From NCBI GenBank assembly GCA_001801665.1, contig MGYH01000015.1, positions 490 to 7,383 on the forward strand: a DNA stretch of 6,894 bases, written 5' to 3'. The notes beneath the pieces are model-generated. The model was not told where the DNA came from and made no database searches. It saw only the letters and a program-made list of their open reading frames with translations. This stretch comes from Gammaproteobacteria bacterium RIFCSPHIGHO2_12_FULL_45_12 (lineage in GTDB: Bacteria; Pseudomonadota; Gammaproteobacteria; DSM-16500). This document shows, one piece after another, positions 1 to 4,245 of the stretch (position 1 is its first letter; each line of letters opens with the position of its first letter). The translations under genes and the position numbers were made by a program.

Positions 1-471
1 CCCCATATCCTCTGCCGGCGTGTTAATCAGGTCACGCACAAAATAAATGGATTCCACCATATTAGACACATGCGCGAGGTGGGAAGGAGGAACCAGTAAC
101 TGCGCCGGCGAACGTGCCGCGCGCTTGTAACGCGTAAATTGATACGCGCCCAGCCCCCAAGCAATTGCATGCGTTTCAATGGTTGCACTTGCCGCATTTA
201 ACGCATAAATACCTTCTGGCAACTGCAATGGCAAATGCCCCACACACCAGTAATGCTCTATTTGAGACACGCATGCAATCACACGCGCCAGGGCTTTGGA
301 TTCATCCGGCACAATACGAATGTCACCCACCTGAGCCGCAAACTGTGTCACGGCTAAAAATTGTTTGACTGCTTCAGGTTGCACCGCCAGCCATTGCTCA
401 TAGTGATCAGGCGTAACCAGCGTGATTTCAACAGGATGCTTCTGACTCGCTGTGACAAAACAATTCAACAT
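1..471 (-). CDS. M17 leucyl-aminopeptidase-family protein, N-terminal 157 residues (partial)
   Basis: The reading frame opens at an ATG at 471-469 and stays open to the left window edge, so only the N-terminal part is present. Family M17 enzymes are cytosolic, dimetal-dependent hexameric exopeptidases that remove N-terminal residues from peptides. The visible part is the variable N-terminal domain plus the start of the catalytic domain. The last residues shown, VRDLINTPAEDMG (145-157), are the family signature just before the catalytic domain; the metal ligands lie beyond the window. A full M17 protein is about 450-500 residues. The start is supported by an AGGG Shine-Dalgarno-like sequence at 481-484, nine bases upstream. 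That sequence is also the duplicated 3' end of ald, implying that this gene once followed ald directly with three bases between stop and start. Specificity (PepA-like or PepB-like) cannot be decided from this fragment. Confidence 0.85.
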   Translation of the reverse strand, partial: MLNCFVTASQKHPVEITLVTPDHYEQWLAVQPEAVKQFLAVTQFAAQVGDIRIVPDESKALARVIACVSQIEHYWCVGHLPLQLPEGIYALNAASATIETHAIAWGLGAYQFTRYKRAARSPAQLLVPPSHLAHVSNMVESIYFVRDLINTPAEDMG

Positions 472-486
472 GACTTATATCCCTAT
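471..486. repeat. 16-bp island-edge direct repeat, left copy
   Basis: The sequence tgacttatatccctat is identical to 3105-3120; the match ends exactly at both borders. Its first base is the first base of the aminopeptidase start codon as read on the minus strand, and it carries that gene's Shine-Dalgarno-like AGGG. The other copy is the 3' end of ald. It is interpreted as a target duplication or attachment core bounding the 2.6-kb insert. Confidence 0.75.
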
Positions 487-503
487 ACTGGGCGTTGTTG
501 CAT

Positions 504-532
504 AAATTAAATGTTACACATTTTAATGTCAA
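504..532 (-). promoter_or_regulatory. Candidate outward promoter in the MITE, facing the aminopeptidase gene
   Basis: On the minus strand a perfect TTGACA -35 box lies at 527-532. Possible -10 boxes are TTTAAT at 506-511 (five of six to TATAAT, 15-base spacer) or TAATTT at 504-509 (17-base spacer, three of six). Transcription would begin near 495, giving a leader of about 25 bases to the ATG at 471. The -35 box is strong and the -10 is weak or badly spaced, so this is a candidate only. Confidence 0.4.
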
Positions 533-536
533 TGTA

Positions 537-611
537 GGGTGGATTAGACGCGCTTTTTGCGTCGTCATCCACCAATTTGGTGGATGACGGCAAAAAACGC
601 CTAATCCACCC
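537..611. repeat. Large hairpin inside the MITE
   Basis: The outer arms gggtggattag (537-547) and ctaatccaccc (601-611) are perfectly complementary. The inner arms 563-575 and 577-589 pair over 13 bases around a single T, so the real loop must be a few bases wider. The segments between (548-562 and 590-600) pair partly through matched T and A runs. The GGTGGATTA / TAATCCACC type of palindrome is recalled as a widely dispersed intergenic repeat in proteobacteria, so a REP-like repeat may have been captured inside the element. No T-run follows on either strand, so it is not a standard intrinsic terminator. Confidence 0.75.
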
Positions 612-637
612 CAGTTTGGATTGATGCAACAACGCCC

Positions 638-804
638 CAATACGGCTAACTGAAACAAAAGCCGTTTAAAAACAAACAATTAATGAAAGGCGTTTCCAAG
701 AGGTATATGCTTGGTTTCCTCAAAAGAAATCGAACCACACAAGGAAACGCCACTGAGCATAGATACTATAACTTCCCCCCATCAATCAGGCAAAATCTAT
801 TATT
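638..804. repeat. 167-bp direct repeat, copy 1 (left of the monooxygenase cassette)
   Basis: It aligns without gaps to 2716-2882 at a constant offset of 2078, with 13 mismatches in 167 positions (about 92% identity). It begins at or within two bases of the right end of the MITE and ends where a decayed alpha/beta-hydrolase reading frame begins. Inside it, GGCGTTTCC (689-697) and GGAAACGCC (743-751) form the ends of a 63-base imperfect palindrome present in both copies. No conserved protein is apparent. It could be a second MITE-like element, the end of a lost insertion sequence, or a recombination site. Confidence 0.8.
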
Positions 805-812
805 TATAAGAT

Positions 813-1001
813 TCAATCAAAGGAAGAGCTACCATTCAAAGATGTCCTGCCAGCAGATTTTCTGGCCACTAAACTATCGCCACCCATATTTAAGAAAATG
901 GCGGGATCATTCAGACTCCCGAATGCTTCTGTCCAAAATTGTAATCCATTGACAGAAATCAGATTAATTTGGCCTTGTGAGGTTGTATTGGGCATTTTCA
1001 T
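813..1001 (-). pseudogene. Alpha/beta-hydrolase 5' remnant (RdmC-like)
   Basis: The frame starting MKMPNTTSQGQ at 1001 continues with VNGLQFWTEAFGSLNDPAIF and a LNMGGDS segment. This is the N-terminal pattern of alpha/beta-hydrolases of the aclacinomycin methylesterase (RdmC) type, which begin with a short strand, then FWTESFG, then a hydrophobic strand and MGxG. After SLV the frame no longer looks like the family and stops at 813, at about 60 codons where about 280 are expected. A neighbouring frame offers WPENLLAGHL before a stop, which fits the next family motif (WPE..), so a frameshift is likely near 865-880. The remnant ends where direct-repeat copy 1 begins (804). The catalytic Ser, Asp and His are all missing. 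The gene would have followed the monooxygenase in one transcript. Confidence 0.6.
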
Positions 1002-1011
1002 TCTTCGTGCT

Positions 1012-1071
1012 TTAAAGTTCATTAATTTGATTTAAGTCATCGGCTAGTGGATCTCGAATAGCTGTTTTCAT
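1012..1071 (-). CDS. 19-codon ORF overlapping the monooxygenase stop (ATGA)
   Basis: An ATG at 1071-1069 overlaps the monooxygenase TGA (1070-1068) and opens MKTAIRDPLADDLNQINEL, then TAA at 1014-1012. The ATGA arrangement is typical of translational coupling. The peptide is not recognised. It could be the start of a lost or frameshifted gene, a leader that hands ribosomes to the hydrolase remnant beginning 11 bases further on, or chance. Confidence 0.25.
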   Translation of the reverse strand: MKTAIRDPLADDLNQINEL

Positions 1072-2711
1072 TGATTAATTCCCTTCATTAAAATATGGAA
1101 TACCTCTGTAAGCTTATCAATTGGATTATCAACCATTTCTTTACTACGCCAAGCAACGTGCCCATCTGGGCGAACAAGCACTGCTCCCGCAGGTGTTACC
1201 TCATAAGCTGTATGCCATACATTCTCAGAATCAGATAAATCTCCATCGGTAGCCACGCTGTAGCTTTTAAACGGCAGCGATAACGCTATTGCCAATTCAT
1301 TAGCGGCTATTTGCCATGCACCCCCATCAGAACCAACTAACAAAACATATTCCTTCTCGAATAAATCAAGCGTTGAAATAGCTTTGCCGTCTTTAATTAA
1401 TTGCACATAGGGTGCGCGACTTCCTGGTAGTGTGGTTGGTATGTATTTATCTGGTAATACGCTAATCACTTGATCATTCTCGGACTGCACAGCTTTTGAA
1501 TGATAAATAAAACCTAAATCTAAACCTTCATAATTAAGATTTTTTTGTTGTTCATACAATTTTATTTTTAACGTTTCATGATCACCGGCCTGTATTGCTT
1601 TGAAGATATCAAAAAATCGCTTAGCATTTTCAGTGCTCCATTCAATATTGCGTTTGGCAATAGGTGCACGTTCATCATAATAGGTATCTAGCAAAGTATC
1701 AGAAGCATGAGATTGCAGCACAAAGGCTAACTTCCAAGCAAGATTATGTGCATCAGCAATGCCCGTATTCATTCCTAAGCCACCTGTGGGTGGTAATCGA
1801 TGCGCAGCATCGCCAACCAAGAAAATTCTTCCATGACGATATTGTTTTGCGACTTGGGCTGCCATTGTCCAAAAACTTTTATTTATAATTTTAATTTCAA
1901 GATCGGGTATATCGAGAACACGGCGTATTTCATTTAGGCAATATTCATCGGAAAAATCTTCTTTAGTATTTTCTGGCTTAAGATGCATTCCAACTATCCA
2001 GCGATTTTTACCGAAAGCCATAAACAAAGAGCGTCCGAATATCTTAGGATCAGTAAAAAAAAATCCGATGCTAGGTCTATGCCTAGTCCATTGCGATATA
2101 TCAAATTCACAATAAACACTACAGGTGCGCGCTAAACTATCAGGGCCTTCCATTTCGATGTCAAGTTGTTTACGTATGGAGCTACGGGCACCATCAGCAG
2201 CAATCAGATATTGAGCGTACACCAATTCTTCTTGCTTGCTTTTTTTATTTATCATTCGCACTATAACGCCGGTGTCATTTTCTTCAAAAGAAATCATTTC
2301 CTTTGAAAATTGAATCTCCGCTTCTTGGTGTTGCTGCAAGGTATGATGCAAATATTCTTCTACACAATCTTGTGTGACAAAGCTGGCGCCGATAGAGCCA
2401 TGCGTATAATTTTCTAAACCTTTCATTTCAACGCGTGTGACTTCATTGCCTTGTAAAGACTCTGACCAAATAAACCTGATCGCTTCTTTAGGAAATTCAT
2501 ATTTCAACAGCTCGTCAATATTTCCCCATTGTCTAAATAGTTCCATCGTTCGCATGCTAACACCACGAGCACGAGGATGTGGTGTACGTCCTGGGTGTTT
2601 CTCAATGACTAAAGAAGAAACATTTTGACGAGCGAGGCATAAAGCCATGCTCAGTCCTACTGGACCACCGCCAACAATTAATACGGGAATGCTTTTAACC
2701 ATTTTATTCAT
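1068..2711 (-). CDS. Class A FAD-dependent aromatic/polyketide monooxygenase
   Basis: This 547-residue protein is of the PHBH-fold flavoprotein hydroxylase family, which uses NAD(P)H and O2 to hydroxylate aromatic rings; relatives include MhpA, phenol hydroxylases and RdmE/PgaE. The FAD-binding GGGPVGLS lies at residues 14-21 and the ribose-binding Glu37 in LVIEK. PRARGVSMRTMELF follows at 46-59. The DG motif AADGARS is at 171-177 and the GD motif VGDAAHRLPP at 299-308. A C-terminal thioredoxin-like domain begins near LPGSRAPY (428) and ends with RPDGHVAWR (514-522). Length is normal for the three-domain subgroup and no residue looks broken. No Shine-Dalgarno is visible before ATG 2711; ATG 2702 (residue 4) is an alternative start. 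Repeat copy 2 begins four bases upstream. The gene is much AT-richer than ald and htpG, suggesting transfer. The substrate cannot be told. Confidence 0.92.
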   Translation of the reverse strand: MNKMVKSIPVLIVGGGPVGLSMALCLARQNVSSLVIEKHPGRTPHPRARGVSMRTMELFRQWGNIDELLKYEFPKEAIRFIWSESLQGNEVTRVEMKGLENYTHGSIGASFVTQDCVEEYLHHTLQQHQEAEIQFSKEMISFEENDTGVIVRMINKKSKQEELVYAQYLIAADGARSSIRKQLDIEMEGPDSLARTCSVYCEFDISQWTRHRPSIGFFFTDPKIFGRSLFMAFGKNRWIVGMHLKPENTKEDFSDEYCLNEIRRVLDIPDLEIKIINKSFWTMAAQVAKQYRHGRIFLVGDAAHRLPPTGGLGMNTGIADAHNLAWKLAFVLQSHASDTLLDTYYDERAPIAKRNIEWSTENAKRFFDIFKAIQAGDHETLKIKLYEQQKNLNYEGLDLGFIYHSKAVQSENDQVISVLPDKYIPTTLPGSRAPYVQLIKDGKAISTLDLFEKEYVLLVGSDGGAWQIAANELAIALSLPFKSYSVATDGDLSDSENVWHTAYEVTPAGAVLVRPDGHVAWRSKEMVDNPIDKLTEVFHILMKGINQ

Positions 2712-2715
2712 AGAT

Positions 2716-2882
2716 CAATACTGCTAACTTAGGCAAAAGCCGCTTAAAAACAAACAATTAATGAAAGGCGTTTCCATGAGGTATATGCTTGGTTTCCACT
2801 AAAGAAATCGAACCACACAAGGAAACGCCAGTGAGCATTGATACCATAACTTCCCCCCATCAATCACGCAAAATCCATTATT
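2716..2882. repeat. 167-bp direct repeat, copy 2 (right of the monooxygenase cassette)
   Basis: This is the partner of 638-804, same orientation, 13 substitutions, no gaps. It lies four bases upstream of the monooxygenase ATG and so forms that gene's whole 5' region, though no convincing sigma-70 promoter is seen in it. On its other side it stops two bases before a RhuM-like reading frame. The 63-base palindrome is at 2767-2829. Homologous recombination between the two copies would remove the monooxygenase and hydrolase remnant as a circle of 2078 bp. Confidence 0.8.
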
Positions 2883-2884
2883 CT

Positions 2885-2983
2885 AAAATCAAGCACTTCA
2901 ACCTAGATGCGGTATTGAGTGTTGGCTATAGGATTAACTCCAGAAAGGCTACACATTTCCGCCAATGGACAACTAAGACCCTT
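2885..2983 (+). pseudogene. RhuM-family relic (33 codons)
   Basis: Plus-strand codons read KIKHFNLDAVLSVGYRINS, then RKATHFRQWTTKTL. This matches the core motif of RhuM-family proteins (virulence RhuM, often found with Fic/Doc-type or mobile loci), whose family pattern is K.YNLDAIISVGYRVNS...TQFR.WA...L. RhuM proteins are roughly 300-350 residues. Here both the N-terminal DNA-binding-like part and everything after the motif are missing, and the frame runs into unrelated sequence and a stop by 3040. The relic starts where repeat copy 2 ends, so the repeat probably truncated it. It is the only feature on the plus strand. Confidence 0.7.
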
Positions 2984-3104
2984 AATTCGCTCCTTTCGTT
3001 GGGGGCTATTATCTCTCAAAGCAGCCTATCCACAACCTAACGCCCAAAAAAAAGGCTTTGGATTTCCAATTGCCCATGCAGTAGAAATTTTTTTGCTATC
3101 AAAT
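2984..3104. other. Unassigned right end of the insertion
   Basis: No recognisable gene is found in any frame between the RhuM relic and the 16-bp edge repeat. The only structured element is the minus-strand terminator at 3046-3074. This stretch may be the true right end of the inserted element. Its last bases (gctatcaaat) are not an inverted match to the left end. Confidence 0.4.
3046..3074 (-). terminator. Intrinsic terminator downstream of ald
   Basis: On the minus strand GGC..TTGG, loop AAAT, CCAA..GCC (3054-3074) forms a stem of four plus three pairs with a small internal loop, followed at once by eight T (3046-3053). It lies 34 bases after the ald stop. It would end the htpG-ald transcript before the insertion and the aminopeptidase gene. 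Stem strength is moderate. Confidence 0.6.
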
Positions 3105-3120
3105 TGACTTATATCCCTAT
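3105..3120. repeat. 16-bp island-edge direct repeat, right copy
   Basis: Identical to 471-486. Here it encodes the last codons and the TAA stop of ald on the minus strand, so this copy is probably in its original place on the ald side. Confidence 0.75.
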
Positions 3121-4227
3121 CACTTCTTCCGCGGGAAAATAAGTTTGATGCAATGCTTCGGCCACTGCCTGATAGGTCACTCGTCCGTGACAAATATTAA
3201 GTCCATTCATTAAATGGTGATTGCGGCGCATCGCCGCCACATAGCCCTCATTCGCCAAAGCTAAAATAAAGGGCAGGGTGGCATGGTTGAGCGCAAACGT
3301 CGAGGTACGCGGCACCGCGCCTGGCATGTTAGCCACGCAGTAATGCACCACCCCATTCACCACATAAGTCGGATCGGACAGCGTGGTGGCCTTGCTGGTT
3401 TCAAAACAGCCGCCCTGGTCAATCGCCACATCCACCATCACTGACCCCGTACGCATGTGATTTAGCATTTTCTCACTCACCAGACGCGGCGCGGAGGCGC
3501 CTGGTATTAACACCGCACCTACCACCAGATCAGCGTTCATGACATGTTGCTCAACCGCATCCATTGTCGCAAACACCGTGGTGATTTTCGAGTCGAACTG
3601 TAAATCCAGATGATATAAACGCTCTAATGATTTTTCAATCACAATGACCGTCGCGCCCATCCCAATCGCTACGCGTGCCGCGTTTGTCCCCACCACGCCG
3701 CCACCGATAATGACAACCGTCGCAGGCACCACGCCTGGCACCCCTCCCAACAAAATGCCGCTCCCTCCATTTTCAATTTCCAGACAGTGCGCGCCTGCCT
3801 GAATGGACATACGACCCGCCACCTCACTCATGGGGGCGAGCAAAGGCAATCCCCCATGTTTATCTGTCACGGTTTCGTAGGCCACTGCCACACAGCCTGA
3901 GGCTTGCAGCAATTTCGCCTGCTCTGGATCAGGAGCCAAGTGTAAATACGTAAATAATAATTGATTCTCACGCAGCATCCGGCATTCTTGCGCTTGCGGT
4001 TCTTTCACTTTGACAATCATATCCGCCTGCTGGAAGATTTCTTCCGCCGTCCCTGCAATGCGCGCACCGACCAATTCATAGGCGGCATCGTTAAAACCAA
4101 TTTTTTCGCCCGCCCCATGCTGAATGACCACTTGGTGCCCATGAGAAATTAACTCTCTAACGCTGGAAGGCACAAGGCCCACGCGATATTCAAAATTTTT
4201 TATTTCCGATGGAACACCCATTAACAT
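3109..4227 (-). CDS. ald: Alanine dehydrogenase
   Basis: Ald is a cytosolic enzyme, usually hexameric, that interconverts L-alanine plus NAD+ with pyruvate, ammonium and NADH, linking alanine use to carbon and nitrogen metabolism. The protein is 372 residues, the usual length. Key residues fall at the canonical numbers: Arg15 (YRVGLVP) and Lys75 (KVKEPQ) for pyruvate, His96 (YLHLA) and Asp270 (AIDQGG) for catalysis, and NMPGAVP at 300-306. The Rossmann loop GGGVVGTNAA is at 175-184. The residue at the end of beta-2 that holds the NAD ribose is Glu198 instead of the more common Asp. The start at 4227 is set by AGGAG at 4235-4239 with seven bases between; ATG 4221 fits less well. The gene begins 18 bases after the htpG stop with no terminator between, so the two are probably co-transcribed. 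The last codons coincide with the 16-bp island-edge repeat. Confidence 0.97.
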   Translation of the reverse strand: MLMGVPSEIKNFEYRVGLVPSSVRELISHGHQVVIQHGAGEKIGFNDAAYELVGARIAGTAEEIFQQADMIVKVKEPQAQECRMLRENQLLFTYLHLAPDPEQAKLLQASGCVAVAYETVTDKHGGLPLLAPMSEVAGRMSIQAGAHCLEIENGGSGILLGGVPGVVPATVVIIGGGVVGTNAARVAIGMGATVIVIEKSLERLYHLDLQFDSKITTVFATMDAVEQHVMNADLVVGAVLIPGASAPRLVSEKMLNHMRTGSVMVDVAIDQGGCFETSKATTLSDPTYVVNGVVHYCVANMPGAVPRTSTFALNHATLPFILALANEGYVAAMRRNHHLMNGLNICHGRVTYQAVAEALHQTYFPAEEVIGI

Positions 4228-4234
4228 GTCATTT

Positions 4235-4239
4235 CTCCT
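4235..4239 (-). promoter_or_regulatory. Ribosome binding site of ald
   Basis: AGGAG on the minus strand lies seven bases before ATG 4227, which decides that start over the in-frame ATG at 4221. It sits inside the short htpG-ald gap. Confidence 0.75.
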
Positions 4240-4245
4240 GATGAG

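Larger units (their letters stand above)
489..639. mobile_element. 151-bp MITE-like element with inverted-repeat ends
   Basis: The left end gggcgttgttgcataaat (490-507) and the reverse complement of the right end (620-637) agree in 17 of 18 positions. The element encodes no protein. A four-base direct repeat, atac, flanks it at 485-488 and 640-643 if one extra terminal base is counted on each side; the right end has one more G/C than the left, so the exact border is uncertain. The ends resemble, from memory, those of IS5-superfamily elements (for example the IS903-type GGCTTTGTTGAATAAAT), suggesting mobilisation in trans by such a transposase. The interior is mostly a large hairpin (537-611). 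Confidence 0.65.
487..3104. mobile_element. 2.6-kb accessory insertion between ald and the aminopeptidase gene
   Basis: The segment is bounded by perfect 16-bp direct repeats (471-486 and 3105-3120). It contains a MITE-like element, two 167-bp direct repeats, an intact FAD monooxygenase, an alpha/beta-hydrolase relic, a RhuM relic and a terminator. Its composition is AT-richer than its neighbours: the 60-base stretch 1501-1560 has 12 G/C, against 38 of 60 at 3301-3360 inside ald. No integrase or transposase gene is visible, so how it entered is unknown. The ends are not obvious inverted repeats of each other. It may be a nested or several-step insertion rather than one element. Confidence 0.65.

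Noticed and set aside
537..611. The large hairpin as an intrinsic terminator.
   Set aside because: Neither strand has a T-run following the stem, and it is better explained as the core of the MITE.
428..679. Minus-strand open frame of 83 codons across the MITE.
   Set aside because: It is made of the terminal repeats and hairpin and overlaps the aminopeptidase start in another frame.
727..737. GGTTCGATTTC on the minus strand of the repeats, resembling a tRNA T-loop as in tRNA-derived att sites.
   Set aside because: The flanking bases do not form a T-stem, and no acceptor stem or CCA end follows.
638..804. Direct repeats as integron attC sites.
   Set aside because: The paired GTTRRRY and RYYYAAC core sites were not found at the ends, and no integron integrase is visible.
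680..847. Minus-strand frame of about 29 codons (ending ..GNAFH, TAA) open in both 167-bp repeats (680-769 and 2758-2847), preceded by a G-run.
   Set aside because: Of the six differences falling in it, five change the residue and one removes the start codon in copy 1, so there is no sign of selection for a peptide.
683..952. Plus-strand open frame of 89 codons starting in repeat copy 1.
   Set aside because: It overlaps the antisense of the hydrolase remnant, has no family pattern, and the matching frame in copy 2 is interrupted by stops.
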